DNA of 64,000 nt from an uncultured Rhodospira sp. (GCF_937138205.1 NZ_CAKZOT010000059.1:37520-101519), one strand, 5' to 3'; positions 37,117-46,785 are shown, numbered from the stretch's first letter. Notes: generated by a model from the sequence alone, not told the origin. Translations and numbers: made by a program.

Positions 37117-37536
37117 TCAATCGAGGTCAGGACGCCCGCGCAGGGTTTTCACCCGCCCGCGACGGGTCTTGGTATCGGTGCGGCGTTGCTTGGCCGCCCG
37201 GCTTGGCCGGGTCGGCGTGCGGGGGCGGGGCGTGTGTGTGGCGGCACGGATGAGCGCGGCCAGCCGCTCGCGCGCGTCGGCGCGGTTGCGCTCCTGGCTG
37301 CGGAAGCGGTCGGCGGTGATGACCAGCACGCCGTCGCCGGTCAGACGCCGGCCGGCGCACCGTGCCAGCCGGTCCTTGACCGCGTCTGGCAGCGAAGGCG
37401 AGCCGCGCACGTCGAAGCGCAACTGGACGGCCGTTTCGACCTTGTTGACGTTCTGGCCGCCGGGGCCTGACGCCCGCGCGAACCGCTCCTCGATCTCGGA
37501 GTCGGGGATGCTGACCCCGGGGGCAATGTGAAGCAT
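37117..37536 (-). CDS. arfB: Alternative ribosome-rescue factor ArfB (GGQ peptidyl-tRNA hydrolase)
   Basis: 139 residues. The catalytic GGQ is at 26-28 (ASGPGGQNVNKVETAVQLRFD), followed by LARCAGRRLTGDGVLVITADRFRSQERNR and a basic unstructured tail (RPSRAAKQRRTDTKTRRGRVK) that enters the empty mRNA channel. It releases peptides from stalled ribosomes. It lies 73 bp after grxC on the same strand. Confidence 0.94.
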   Translation of the reverse strand: MLHIAPGVSIPDSEIEERFARASGPGGQNVNKVETAVQLRFDVRGSPSLPDAVKDRLARCAGRRLTGDGVLVITADRFRSQERNRADARERLAALIRAATHTPRPRTPTRPSRAAKQRRTDTKTRRGRVKTLRGRPDLD

Positions 37537-37609
37537 GGAACCGGGTCCGTCCGGGGAAAGGGAACGCGCCAGGGGCGAACGGCCGGACCAGGGGGCGGCG
37601 TGTCCGGTT

Positions 37610-37870
37610 TCAGCTCGCCTTGGCGGCCTCCAGTTTCGACAGAAGGGGCTTTTCGTATTCCTTCAGCGTGTCGTATCCGCCGATCAAATGGCCGTCCATG
37701 AGGATCTGCGGCACGGTGCGGGCCTCCGGCAGGCGCTGTTTCATCTCGGAAAACGCGGCGGCCGAGGACACATCGTGCTCGGTGTAGGCGATGCCGTGGT
37801 CCTGGAACCACGTCTTGGCCTTTGCGCAAAAGGTGCAGTTCGACTTGGTGTAAACCTCGACATGGACCAT
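37610..37870 (-). CDS. grxC: Glutaredoxin 3-type protein
   Basis: 86 residues with the dithiol active site Cys12-Thr-Phe-Cys15, the cis-Pro TVPQIL motif and GGYDTLKEYEK. The active-site sequence CTFC is a variant of the usual CPYC/CPFC of GrxC. It reduces disulfides using glutathione in the cytoplasm. It sits between arfB and the LuxR-type regulator. Confidence 0.92.
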   Translation of the reverse strand: MVHVEVYTKSNCTFCAKAKTWFQDHGIAYTEHDVSSAAAFSEMKQRLPEARTVPQILMDGHLIGGYDTLKEYEKPLLSKLEAAKAS

Positions 37871-37955
37871 CGGTCTTCCCTCAATGTGTTGGTCACGCCC
37901 GCGCGGTGCGGCGCGCGTGCGGTCGTGCGATGTCTGGTGACGGAGACAGCCCGGA

Positions 37956-38705
37956 TCAGCCGGAAATGCCGTGCTGGATCGCCATGGCCACGGCCTGGGT
38001 CCGGTTGGCCGCCCCGATCTTCTTGAAGATGCTGCGCATATGCGACTTGACGGTGATCTCCGTCAACCCCAGGTGCAGGCCGATTTCCTTGTTGGACTCG
38101 CCGCGCACCAGCAGCGACAGGACCTGCACTTCGCGGTTGGTCAGGTCGGCGAACCGCCCGCCCGGATGCTGCGCCGGAGCCGGCTCGCCCTCGGCGCTGC
38201 CCGGGCTGAGCAGGTGGGCGGAGAAATACGGCTGGCCGCTGAGGATGAGGCGCAACGCGTGCACGAACGAGGCGCCGCTCATGGCCTTGGGCAGGTAGCC
38301 GGAGGCGCCCAGTTCCATGGCCCGCAGCACGTCCTCGCGCACCACCTGCCCGGTGATGATGACCACGGGCACCTCGGGGCAGGCCTTGCGGAAGGCACTG
38401 ACGGTTTCCACGCCGGCCATGCCGGGCATCTTCAGGTCAAGCAGAAGCAGGTCCGGCGAGTGTTCCGACGCCTCGGCCAGCGCGCTGTCGAAGTCCACCG
38501 CCTCCATGATCTCGACGTGATCGGCCAGATCCGTCAGGAAGGGCCGGATGCCGTCTCGTAAGAGGGCGTGATCGTCCGCGAGAAGAACCCGTACGGTTGA
38601 ACTCTTGGCCGCCGATGGGGTGTCCGGTGTCCTGTCAGCGGCGCCGTTGTCGTCCGCAGCCTTGTCTGGGGCCTTGTCCGGGGTGCTGGACTCGTCCGGA
38701 GCCAT
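37956..38705 (-). CDS. LuxR/NarL-type response regulator
   Basis: 249 residues from the ATG at 38705; a longer frame upstream is less likely. After ~36 charged residues comes a receiver (LLADDHALLRDGI; phosphoacceptor Asp90 in LLLLDLKMPGMAG; GYLPKAMSG) and a C-terminal LuxR helix-turn-helix (LTNREVQVLSLLVRGESNKEIGLHLGLTEITVKSHMRSIFKKIGA). A cytoplasmic transcription factor. The five-PAS kinase encoded two genes downstream is the nearest candidate sensor; the pairing is inferred. Confidence 0.88.
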   Translation of the reverse strand: MAPDESSTPDKAPDKAADDNGAADRTPDTPSAAKSSTVRVLLADDHALLRDGIRPFLTDLADHVEIMEAVDFDSALAEASEHSPDLLLLDLKMPGMAGVETVSAFRKACPEVPVVIITGQVVREDVLRAMELGASGYLPKAMSGASFVHALRLILSGQPYFSAHLLSPGSAEGEPAPAQHPGGRFADLTNREVQVLSLLVRGESNKEIGLHLGLTEITVKSHMRSIFKKIGAANRTQAVAMAIQHGISG

Positions 38706-38897
38706 ATTGAGGGCATCCTTTCGCACGTATGCCGTGCTTTGATTTGGAGCGCGCCACATTGGCGAGCGCGCAGCACGAAACCTGCCGATCTCACGGTCAT
38801 ATATCCACCGATCGAAGGGGTCCGTCAAGCCTTTGGAAGCAAGCCGTTGCCCCGGCGCCTCCCCCTTTCGAACGGAGGGCCGAGCGCCTGGACGCCC

Positions 38898-39320
38898 TCA
38901 GGCCGTGGCCAGGGTCGCCGCCTCGGCCTTGATCCGCTGGATCATCGAGGCCACGCCGTTGCGGCGGTTGGGGCTGATGTGCTGGTCGAGGCCGAGGCGT
39001 TGCAACTCGGCCTCGGCGTCCAGGGCGATGATCTCCTCGGGTGTGCGATCGTTGAACAATATGAACAGGATGGCGATCAGGCCCTTGACGATATGCGCGT
39101 CCGAGTCGGCGCAGAAGTGCAGCCGGGCCGGGCTGTCCTCGGTGGGCCGGACCGTCAACCACACCTGGCTGAGGCAGCCGCGCACCTTGTTGGCGTCGAT
39201 CATGTCGACGTCCGGCATGGGTTCCAGCTTGCGCCCCAAATCGATGATGAACGCGTAGCGCTCTTCCCAGTCGTCGAGGAGCTCGAAGGTTTCGGAGAGT
39301 TCGTCCCGGGTCATGGTCAT
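38898..39320 (-). CDS. sufE: SufE-family sulfur acceptor protein
   Basis: 140 residues from the ATG at 39320. It shows LDDWEERYAFIIDLGRKL, then VRGCLSQVWL with the sulfur-accepting Cys49, and HIVKGLIAILFILFNDRTPEEI. SufE takes persulfide sulfur from the SufS desulfurase and passes it to the Fe-S scaffold. The other suf genes are not in the window. The ribosome site is weak. It diverges from aspS. Confidence 0.93.
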   Translation of the reverse strand: MTMTRDELSETFELLDDWEERYAFIIDLGRKLEPMPDVDMIDANKVRGCLSQVWLTVRPTEDSPARLHFCADSDAHIVKGLIAILFILFNDRTPEEIIALDAEAELQRLGLDQHISPNRRNGVASMIQRIKAEAATLATA

Positions 39321-39425
39321 GAGGTGTCGGTTCCGCTCGTCAGTCGTCGGTCGTGTCGGCTCCCTCCGATGTAAGGCGCAACGGCGCCAACGGGAACCCC
39401 GAAGCGTCGTGGGTGGCGCCATCCT

Positions 39426-39448
39426 CGCCCGCCTTGACAAAGCGGGCG
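39426..39448. promoter_or_regulatory. TTGACA inside a short inverted repeat upstream of aspS
   Basis: A perfect -35 hexamer, TTGACA (39434-39439), is flanked by the inverted repeat CGCCCGC (39426-39432) / GCGGGCG (39442-39448). The matching -10 region about 17 bp downstream is poor. It may be the aspS promoter with an overlapping regulatory palindrome; weak evidence. Confidence 0.3.
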
Positions 39449-39515
39449 GTTCGGTGTGGGTTCCGGTCCGACCGTCGGCACCCGACCCGCCTTCCATCAG
39501 GGGACTCCCTTCATC

Positions 39516-41324
39516 ATGCACGCCTACCGCACGCACACCTGCGGCGCACTCCGCCGCGCCGACGTGGGCCAGACCGTCCGCCTGTCCGGCTGGATCCACC
39601 GCAAGCGTGATCACGGCAACCTGCTGTTCGTGGACCTGCGCGATCATTTCGGCCTGACCCAGTGCGTGCTGGACATCTCGTCGGAGGTGTTCCCGACGCT
39701 GGAGGCGGCGCGCGTCGAAAGCGTGATCACGGTGACCGGCCGGGTCATCGCCCGCTCGGACGAGACCATCAACCCGCGCCTCCCCACCGGCGAGATCGAG
39801 GTGGGCGTGGACGCGGTCGAGGTGCAGTCCACCGCCGACGTGCTGCCCATGCAGGTGGCCGGCGAGCAGGAGTTCCCCGAGGATCTGCGGCTGACCTATC
39901 GCTTCCTCGACCTGCGGCGCGAGCAGATGCACCGCAACATCGTGCTGCGCTCCCAGGTGATCCAGTCGATCCGCCGGCGCATGGTGGAGCAGGGGTTCCT
40001 GGAGTATCAGACGCCCATCCTGACGGCGTCGAGCCCCGAGGGTGCCCGCGACTTTCTCGTGCCGTCGCGGCTGCACCCGGGCAAGTTCTACGCCCTGCCG
40101 CAGGCGCCGCAGCAGTTCAAGCAGTTGATGATGGTGGCCGGCTTCGACCGCTATTTCCAGATCGCGCCGTGCTTCCGCGACGAGGACAGTCGCGCCGACC
40201 GCTCGCCCGGCGAGTTCTACCAGCTCGACTTCGAGATGAGCTTCGTCACCCAGGAGGACGTGTTCGCGGCCATTGAGCCCGTTCTGGCCGGCGTGTTCGA
40301 GGAGTTCGCCGACGGTCGGACGGTGACCAAACCGCCGTTCCCTCGGATTCCCTATGACGAATCAATGCTGAAGTACGGCTCGGACAAGCCGGACCTGCGC
40401 AACCCGCTGATCATCCAGGATGTGACCGAACACTTCCGGGGCGGCGGCTTCGGCCTGTTCGCCAAGCTGATCGACGGCAAGGGCGCGGTCGTGCGCGCCG
40501 TCCCGGCGCCGGGCGCGGCGGACCGGCCGCGCGGCTGGTATGACAAGCTGAACGACTGGGCGCGCGACAACGGCGCCGGCGGCCTGGGCTACATCATCTT
40601 CGGGGCCGAGGGGCCGAAGGGGCCGATCGCCAAGAACCTGGAGGCCGATCGGGTCGAGGCCCTGCGCGCGCAGATGGATCTGAAGGCCGGCGACGCGGTG
40701 TTCTTCGCCTGCGACAAGCCGTTGCCGGCCGCCAAGTTCGCCGGTCTGGTCCGCACCAAGATCTGCGCCGAACTGGAGATGCTGGAAACCGGCGAGTTCC
40801 GCTTCTGCTGGACCGTGGACTTCCCCATGTTCGAGCTGAACGAGGACACCGGACAGGTGGAGTTCAGCCACAACCCGTTCTCCATGCCGCAAGGCGGGCT
40901 GGAGGCGCTGGAGACCATGGATCCGTTGGAGATCAAGGCGTTCCAGTACGACATCGTCTGTAACGGCGTCGAGCTGTCGTCCGGGGCGATCCGGAACCAC
41001 CGCCCCGACATCATGTTCAAGGCGTTCGCGATCGCCGGGTACGAAAAGGAGCACGTCGAGGAACACTTCGGCGGAATGCTCAACGCCTTCCGTTACGGCG
41101 CGCCGCCGCACGGCGGATCGGCGCCCGGCATCGACCGCATCGTCATGCTGCTGGCCGACGAGCCGAATATCCGCGAGGTGATCGTCTTCCCCATGAACGG
41201 ACAGGCGCAGGACCTGTTGATGCAGGCGCCCAGCGCGGTCAGCGAAAAGCAGCTCAAGGAGTTGCACATCAAGCTCGACCTGCCGAAGCCGAAGCCCAAA
41301 CCGCAAACCGGGGGCGGCGGCTGA
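39516..41324 (+). CDS. aspS: Aspartyl-tRNA synthetase
   Basis: 602 residues, bacterial type. An N-terminal OB-fold anticodon-binding domain ([32 protein letters not shown]) is followed by the class II core: motif 2 in [19 protein letters not shown], the GAD insert (~300-420) and motif 3 in [13 protein letters not shown]. Ribosome site AGGGGA lies at a slightly long distance. It charges tRNA-Asp (and tRNA-Asn too if the genome uses GatCAB). The C-terminal [12 protein letters not shown] tail is unremarkable. Confidence 0.96.
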   Translation: MHAYRTHTCGALRRADVGQTVRLSGWIHRKRDHGNLLFVDLRDHFGLTQCVLDISSEVFPTLEAARVESVITVTGRVIARSDETINPRLPTGEIEVGVDAVEVQSTADVLPMQVAGEQEFPEDLRLTYRFLDLRREQMHRNIVLRSQVIQSIRRRMVEQGFLEYQTPILTASSPEGARDFLVPSRLHPGKFYALPQAPQQFKQLMMVAGFDRYFQIAPCFRDEDSRADRSPGEFYQLDFEMSFVTQEDVFAAIEPVLAGVFEEFADGRTVTKPPFPRIPYDESMLKYGSDKPDLRNPLIIQDVTEHFRGGGFGLFAKLIDGKGAVVRAVPAPGAADRPRGWYDKLNDWARDNGAGGLGYIIFGAEGPKGPIAKNLEADRVEALRAQMDLKAGDAVFFACDKPLPAAKFAGLVRTKICAELEMLETGEFRFCWTVDFPMFELNEDTGQVEFSHNPFSMPQGGLEALETMDPLEIKAFQYDIVCNGVELSSGAIRNHRPDIMFKAFAIAGYEKEHVEEHFGGMLNAFRYGAPPHGGSAPGIDRIVMLLADEPNIREVIVFPMNGQAQDLLMQAPSAVSEKQLKELHIKLDLPKPKPKPQTGGGG

Positions 41325-41519
41325 GACACGGCCCGCCGGCGCGAGCGAGACGTTTTGTCGCCATAGCGGACCGGATATGCGCGCCCTGGTGATGACTCGA
41401 CAGGCGGTCACGGCGTAAGATCAGTGTCACGGAGGGGGCTGTTACAGGGTTCACGCTGTGGGGACCCCTCGCGACCACGACCAATCGTGTCGGTTTTCGC
41501 CGGAGGGAAAGGGTGACCC

Positions 41520-41924
41520 ATGGCTTTGCTGGAATGGTCGGATGATCTGAGCGTCGGATACGGTCCCATTGACGAGCAACACAAGAAGCTGATCGACCTG
41601 TTCAACGATCTGGACGCGGCCATCGGCTCCGGTCAGGCGGTGGACGTCATCGGCGGTTTCCTGGAGGAGCTCATTGACTACACCGCGTGGCATTTCAGGA
41701 GCGAAGAACGGCTGATGGAGGCGCACGGCTACCCCGATGCGTTGGCGCACAAGGTGCAGCACGTGGACTTGACCGAACAGGCCGAGGATTTGCAGCAACG
41801 CTTCCTGGACGGCGACCACGATCTGGCCGATACGCTGGTGCCATTCCTGAAGGACTGGCTGACCAACCATATCATGCAGGTCGACAAGCAATTGGGCGCG
41901 TTCCTGGCGGCCAAGGCGGCGTAG
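41520..41924 (+). CDS. Bacteriohemerythrin
   Basis: 134 residues forming a four-helix bundle with every diiron ligand present: His21, His58, Glu62, His77, His81, His117 and Asp122. A single-domain O2-binding protein of the cytoplasm, linked in other bacteria to oxygen sensing, storage or delivery. It has its own 195-bp upstream region; no partner gene. Confidence 0.93.
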   Translation: MALLEWSDDLSVGYGPIDEQHKKLIDLFNDLDAAIGSGQAVDVIGGFLEELIDYTAWHFRSEERLMEAHGYPDALAHKVQHVDLTEQAEDLQQRFLDGDHDLADTLVPFLKDWLTNHIMQVDKQLGAFLAAKAA

Positions 41925-42068
41925 GGTCGGACCCTGGAGCCGGAAACGGTGGGATCCCGGTCCAAGACCGGCTGGGCGGTCCTGTCGCGCCTTGACCGCG
42001 CGATGGTGCGTGCCCATCCTGAGCCCTCAAGCAGGACGCCAATAGCAGGACGCCAATAAGGGTCCCCG

Positions 42069-42308
42069 ATGCACGCAACCCTCTCCAGTAAGGGCCAAAT
42101 CACGGTGCCGAAGGCGTTGCGGGACAGGCTGCGCCTGAGCCCAGGGGACCGTGTCGCCTTCGTTCTCGACGATGACGGGTCCGTTCGGATCGTGCCCAAG
42201 CCCAATTCTGTGCGGGATCTCAAGGGCTGTCTGCCGCGTCCGGCGGCACCGGTCTCCCTGGAGGACATGGACCGGGCCATCGCGGATGGTGCGGCGTCCG
42301 AAGGATGA
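42069..42308 (+). CDS. vapB: AbrB-type antitoxin VapB
   Basis: 79 residues: an N-terminal SpoVT/AbrB DNA-binding domain (LSSKGQITVPKALRDRLRLSPGDRVAFVL) and a short C-terminal toxin-binding segment with a L-K-G-C-L motif. Its stop overlaps the start of the PIN-domain gene by four bases, the standard antitoxin-first order. It likely represses its own promoter. Confidence 0.9.
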   Translation: MHATLSSKGQITVPKALRDRLRLSPGDRVAFVLDDDGSVRIVPKPNSVRDLKGCLPRPAAPVSLEDMDRAIADGAASEG

Positions 42309-42718
42309 TCGCGCTCGATACCAACGTCCTTGTTCGGTATGTCACACAAGACGACCCCGTCCAGGCGGTAGTGGCGACGCGGATCATCGAAAAAGAGTGC
42401 ACACCTGACGCTCCGGGATGGATTTCCCTCGTCGTGCTGTGCGAACTGGTCAGGGTGTTGTCTCGCGCTTATCGGTACGACAAGGGTCGTATCGCCGACC
42501 TGCTGGAACGCCTGCTGAACGCGGCGGACTTGGCCACGGAGCGGGACGAGGTGGCCCGCGCCGCCTTGCGGGCGTGGCGGACAAGCGGGGCCGATTTCGC
42601 CGACCACGTAATTCTGGCAAGCGCCCAGGTCACCGGTGCGTTGCCGCTCGTCACTTTTGACCGACGCCTCGCGGCGCATCCGAATGGTGTGCTTGCGTCG
42701 GATCTTGACGCTGAGTGA
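42305..42718 (+). CDS. vapC: PIN-domain ribonuclease toxin VapC
   Basis: 137 residues with the acidic active-site set of PIN nucleases: Asp5 (ALDTNVLVRY), Glu47 (LCELVRVL), Asp97/Asp100 (GADFADHVIL) and Asp119 (TFDRRLA). All are intact, so the toxin should be active. VapC toxins cut specific tRNAs or rRNA; the target here is unknown. Confidence 0.92.
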   Translation: MIALDTNVLVRYVTQDDPVQAVVATRIIEKECTPDAPGWISLVVLCELVRVLSRAYRYDKGRIADLLERLLNAADLATERDEVARAALRAWRTSGADFADHVILASAQVTGALPLVTFDRRLAAHPNGVLASDLDAE

Positions 42719-42741
42719 TGGGCGGCCCTTTCCGTGTGGCC

Positions 42742-44193
42742 TTACACATTCAACAACAAATACTCCCGCTCCCAGCTTGAAATGACATGCTGGTAGGCGT
42801 CCCACTCCGCCCACTTGACGCTGGTCAGGACCTTGGTGAAGTGCTCGCCCAGCACGTCCTGGAGCGCCTTGGCGCGGGCGAAGCGCTCGATGGCGTCGGG
42901 CAGGTGGCGGGGCAGGGCGTGGGCGCGCGAATAGGCGCTGCCCTTGATGGGCCGGCTCGGCTCCAGGTGTTCGATCATGCCCAGGTAGCCGCAGGCCAGC
43001 GAGGCGGCGATGGCCAGGTAGGGGTTGGCGTCGGCCCCGGACAGCCGGTTCTCGACCCGCCGGTTGGCGGCGTCGGAGTACGGCACCCGCAGCGAGACCG
43101 TGCGGTTGTCATACCCCCAGTGCATGTTGATCGGCGCCCCCCAGTCGGGCACCAGCCGGCGATAGCTGTTCACGTTGGGGGCCAGCAGCAGCAGGGCTTC
43201 CGGCAGGTGGCGTTGCAGGCCGGCGATGTGCCAGCGGAACAGGTCGCTGTCCGCGCCGTCGGCGTCGGCGAACAGGTTTCGCCCGGCCGGGTCCGTCTCG
43301 ACGATCGACTGGTGGATATGCATGGACGAGCCCGGCTGACCCTCCAGCGGCTTGGCCATGAACGTGGCATAGACCCCGTGCGACAACGCGGCTTGCCGAA
43401 CCGTCCGTTTGAACAGGAAGACCTGATCGGCCAGCGCCAGCGGGTCGCCGTAATTGAAGTTGATCTCCATCTGTGCGGCGCCGCCCTCGTGATGGAGGGT
43501 ATCGACGTCCAGGCCCTGCGCCTCGCAATGGTCGTAGATGTCCTCGAACAGGGGATCGAACTCGTTGACGGCGTCGATGCCGTACGCCTGGCTGCCGGTC
43601 TCGGCGCGGCCCGAGCGGCCTTTCGGCGGCTCCAGCGGATAGTCCGGGTCGTCGTTCATCTTGACCAGGAAGAACTCCAACTCCGGCGCCACGATGGGGT
43701 GCCAGCCCCGCTCGGCATACAGCCCGAGGACCCGTTTCAGGACATGGCGGGGCGCGGCCGCCACCGGCTCGCCGGAACGATACACGCAGTCGGTGATGAC
43801 CTGGGCCGTGGGCTCCTCGTACCACGGCACCATGCGCACCGTGGTCGGGTCCGGCACCAGGAACATGTCGCGGTCCTCGATGTCGACCGGGTCATCCTCG
43901 GGATAGCCGCCGGTGACCGTCTGGATGAACACGGACTCGGGCAGCCGCAGCCCCTTGTCCCGCAGGCTGGACAGGAACTTGTGCGCCGGCAGGATCTTGC
44001 CGCGCGGAATGCCGGACAGGTCGGAGACCATGCATTCGACCTCGGTGATGCCGCGCAGGCGCACCCATTGCTCCAGGGCCACGAGATCGCCCGGGCCGGG
44101 GCGATCCTCGGCCGGCGGCAGGTCGTGGCCCGACAAGGGCTGGTCCGGCATGATCCCGGGGACGGCGGCGGGCGGGTCGGACGAGGGGGGCAC
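42742..44193 (-). CDS. Glutamine synthetase family protein (gamma-glutamylpolyamine synthetase-like)
   Basis: 483 residues with the GS fold: WVRLRGITEVECMVSDLSGIPRGK at the N-terminus, APELEFFLVK (metal-binding Glu), HHEGGAAQMEINF, GSSMHIHQSI, and NRRVENRLSGADANPYLAIAASLACG. Features such as VPDWGAPINMHWGYDNRTVSLRVP and the C-terminal VISSWEREYLLLNV are those of the PuuA/GlnA3 branch rather than true nitrogen-assimilating GS. It probably joins glutamate to putrescine or another amine. Other puu genes are absent here. Confidence 0.85.
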   Translation of the reverse strand: MPPSSDPPAAVPGIMPDQPLSGHDLPPAEDRPGPGDLVALEQWVRLRGITEVECMVSDLSGIPRGKILPAHKFLSSLRDKGLRLPESVFIQTVTGGYPEDDPVDIEDRDMFLVPDPTTVRMVPWYEEPTAQVITDCVYRSGEPVAAAPRHVLKRVLGLYAERGWHPIVAPELEFFLVKMNDDPDYPLEPPKGRSGRAETGSQAYGIDAVNEFDPLFEDIYDHCEAQGLDVDTLHHEGGAAQMEINFNYGDPLALADQVFLFKRTVRQAALSHGVYATFMAKPLEGQPGSSMHIHQSIVETDPAGRNLFADADGADSDLFRWHIAGLQRHLPEALLLLAPNVNSYRRLVPDWGAPINMHWGYDNRTVSLRVPYSDAANRRVENRLSGADANPYLAIAASLACGYLGMIEHLEPSRPIKGSAYSRAHALPRHLPDAIERFARAKALQDVLGEHFTKVLTSVKWAEWDAYQHVISSWEREYLLLNV

Positions 44194-44528
44194 GGACGGT
44201 CCCTTCCGGTCATGGCGGGGGCGGGGGCGGGGTGGTGCGTCCGGCGGAGTCTACCCGTTCCCCTGGTTGGCGCAAGTCAGGGACGCGGCGCGGCTTGCCG
44301 GCGGTCGCGATCCCAGCGTCGCGTTCCGGTCGAGTCTGACCGGCGGGCAATGCAATTCTCGGCGCCGCGCGACCGGCCCATATTGGAGGTGGACTTGCCA
44401 AGGTGCCCCGGCTTGGGCACCATCCCGCGCGGCTGGCCGAATGCCAGCCGTGGAGCGTTGGCCGTGACCCCGCGCGGTCGCTCACGGCGGCGCGCTCACC
44501 GGTCTCAGACCGTGAAGGAACGCGATCG
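44194..44528. other. 335-bp divergent region with a small hairpin
   Basis: Between the GS-like gene and the universal stress protein. The only structure I see is the stem GGTGCCC / GGGCACC (44402-44421) with a six-base loop, about 110 bp before the stress-protein start. No clear -35/-10 pair and no credible gene. Confidence 0.45.
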
Positions 44529-45368
44529 ATGACCCTCAAGGATATTCTGGTGCACCTGGACAACTCGTCGCACTGCCGGGCGCGGGTGGATGCCGCCGCC
44601 GGGCTGGCGCAGCGGCATGGGGCCCATCTGACCGGCCTGTTCGTGCGCACCACCCCCCACGTGCCGCAGTTCGTGATGTCGCAGCTTGGTCCCGAGGTGG
44701 CGCAGGCGCAGCGCAAGTTCGCCGACGAGGCGGCGGGCAAGGCGCGGACGGTGTTCGACGACGCCGTGGCCGGCCTGGACATCACCACCGAGTTCCGGGA
44801 CCCCGAAGGCGAGTTGTTGGACATGCTGGTCCTGCACGCCCGCTATGCCGATCTGGTGGTGGTGGGCCAGTACGACCGTCGTGACGACAACATGGCCGAC
44901 GAGCGCGAGGCCGCCGACCACGTGATCATGGACTCGGGCCGTCCGGTCCTGGTCATTCCGTATGCGGGCGCGTACCCGACCATCGGCGAGACGGTCATGG
45001 TGGCCTGGAACGCCAGCCGCGAGGCCACCCGCGCCGTCAGCGACGCGTTGCCCATCCTGCGCCTGGCCAAGGAAGTGCACGTCCTGGCCGTCAATCCGCG
45101 CCGCAACGGGGTGAACGGCCACGGTGATATCCCCGGCGCGGACATCGCCACCCACCTCGCGCGGCACGGCGTCAACGCCATCGCCGAGCACGTGGTGGCG
45201 CGCGACGTGGACGCCGGCAACATGCTGTTGTCGCGGGCGAGCGACCTGAACGCGGATCTGCTCGTCATGGGCGCCTACGGACGGTCGCGGTTGCGCGAAC
45301 TGGTGCTCGGTGGTGCGACGTGGCACATCCTGCACCACATGACCGTGCCCGTCTTGTTGGGGCACTGA
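44529..45368 (+). CDS. Tandem-domain universal stress protein
   Basis: 279 residues made of two UspA domains: residues 1-~145 (DILVHLDNSSHCRARVDAAAGLAQRHGAHLTGLFVRT; LVVVGQYD) and ~150-279 (TVMVAWNASREATRAVSDALPIL; DLLVMGAYGRSRLRELVLGGATWHILHHMTVPVLLGH). The second domain keeps the G-x2-G-x9-G(S/T)-like ATP motif in a varied form. Such proteins support survival under starvation or oxidative stress. It starts at ATG 44529 with GGAACG upstream. Confidence 0.9.
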   Translation: MTLKDILVHLDNSSHCRARVDAAAGLAQRHGAHLTGLFVRTTPHVPQFVMSQLGPEVAQAQRKFADEAAGKARTVFDDAVAGLDITTEFRDPEGELLDMLVLHARYADLVVVGQYDRRDDNMADEREAADHVIMDSGRPVLVIPYAGAYPTIGETVMVAWNASREATRAVSDALPILRLAKEVHVLAVNPRRNGVNGHGDIPGADIATHLARHGVNAIAEHVVARDVDAGNMLLSRASDLNADLLVMGAYGRSRLRELVLGGATWHILHHMTVPVLLGH

Positions 45369-45391
45369 TCCGACCGCCGTCAAAGCGCGGA

Positions 45392-46255
45392 TCACAAGCC
45401 GCCCTTGACGATGGAGGCCATCAGTTTGCGGGCCTCGGCGCTGGCGCCCATGTCCTCCAGGATCATGTAGTAGCCCTGGGCGACGGTGGCCTTCATGGCC
45501 GGCAGCGTCGAGCGGGGATCGTTGTGGAGCATCGCGCGCGCCCGGTTCAGGTCGTGCAGGGCCAGGGCGAACTTCTCCAGGTACTTGGCCTTCAGATCCT
45601 CGACGCCGGCCCGGGTGCGGTTGAGGTCGCGGCGCAGGCCGTCGCGGTCCGCGCGCAGGGCCTCGACGGACCGTTGCGCCTCGTCGCGCTCGGCCTCGAC
45701 GCGGGCCAGCGCGGTTCGCGCCTCGGTCAGGGTTTCCTTGGTCTTTGCCAGTTCGACGTTCGTGCGCGCCTGGTGACGTTCACGATTCACCAGGACCTTG
45801 TTCATGCGGTTCATGGCCTGGCGTTGGTCGCGGATGGTGCCCAGGGCCTCGGCCATCTGCGCGTTGAGCGCCCGCATGTCGCGGCGCGTTTCGGCCAACA
45901 GCGCCGTATCGTCGAGGCCGCCGGCGGCCATGATGTGCCGGACCCGGCGGAACATGCGCACGTAACCGGCGATCAGCGCCGTCTGAACCGGCACCTCCGG
46001 CAGGATGCCGGCGGCCAGCAGGCGCGCGCGCCGCGCGCGGTCCGCGCCCAGGGCGGCGACCGCGCCCTTCAGCGTGTCCTCGAGGGCGTCGTCGCCCACC
46101 CCGGCCGTGAGTTCGGCCCAAACACGGATCACCTCCGGTTGGCGCGGATCGCCAAGGGGATGGACGCCGCCGGCCCCGTCGTCAAGGGCTTGGTCGAGCG
46201 CCTGGGCGAGGGTCGAGACCGTGGTGGGCGGTTCGCGGGTCGGGTCAGTCGGCAT
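45392..46255 (-). CDS. Unknown coiled-coil protein, second of a coupled pair
   Basis: 287 residues from the ATG at 46255. A helical N-terminal half (LAQALDQALDDGAGG; GDDALEDTLKGAVAALGADRARRARLLAAG) leads to a long coiled coil (~150-250, NRERHQARTNVELAKTKETL and on). No signal or membrane segment. Its start overlaps the end of the preceding 135-aa gene by 11 bp, so the two are translationally coupled and probably form a complex. I do not recognise the family. Confidence 0.7.
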   Translation of the reverse strand: MPTDPTREPPTTVSTLAQALDQALDDGAGGVHPLGDPRQPEVIRVWAELTAGVGDDALEDTLKGAVAALGADRARRARLLAAGILPEVPVQTALIAGYVRMFRRVRHIMAAGGLDDTALLAETRRDMRALNAQMAEALGTIRDQRQAMNRMNKVLVNRERHQARTNVELAKTKETLTEARTALARVEAERDEAQRSVEALRADRDGLRRDLNRTRAGVEDLKAKYLEKFALALHDLNRARAMLHNDPRSTLPAMKATVAQGYYMILEDMGASAEARKLMASIVKGGL

Positions 46256-46652
46256 CACCTTGGCTCTTGCTGCGGGCGCGCATGACCTCGCTCTCCAGCT
46301 CGGCGATGTAGCGTGAGGCTTGATCGAGGAGGTCGTTGAGGCGGCGGTTTTCCGTGCGCAACTGTGCCACGATTCGGCTGGCGTACAGCGCGCTCCGAAG
46401 CGGATCGTCGGCATCGGCCGCCGCCGGGCCGGCGGCCCGCTGCACCGCCTGGCCGTTTCCGGGTGGCGGTTCACGCTCGGCGAATGTCTGCACCGAAACC
46501 GTGCCCCCCAGCACGTCCTCGATGGAGCCGCCGGCGTCCTCCAGGTGGGCGCGCGCGCGGTCCAGGGCGCTCAACGCCTCGGCGCCATCCGCGCGCAGGG
46601 CGAGGGCCATGATCTTGCGAAACCGCTCGCGGTCGAAACGGGACCAGTCCAT
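46245..46652 (-). CDS. Unknown protein, first of a coupled coiled-coil pair
   Basis: 135 residues. The start MDWSRFDRERFRKIMALALRA and an internal Asp/Gly-rich segment are followed by a C-terminal coiled coil (RIVAQLRTENRRLNDLLDQASRYIAELESE). Overlaps the next gene by 11 bp. No family recognised. It diverges from liuR across a 152-bp region that carries the LiuR palindrome, so LiuR could also affect this pair. Confidence 0.65.
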   Translation of the reverse strand: MDWSRFDRERFRKIMALALRADGAEALSALDRARAHLEDAGGSIEDVLGGTVSVQTFAEREPPPGNGQAVQRAAGPAAADADDPLRSALYASRIVAQLRTENRRLNDLLDQASRYIAELESEVMRARSKSQGDAD

Positions 46653-46785
46653 TGATTTTCCAAGGTTTTGACAGGGTGTGCAGGGGTCCGCCGGGGTTGC
46701 GGACGCCGCGCGCGCCCATTGTGACGGATGCGGTGGAGTGCGTCGAGGGTGAGGTCGGCTCCTGTCCTCTCGACACGGGGTTGAC

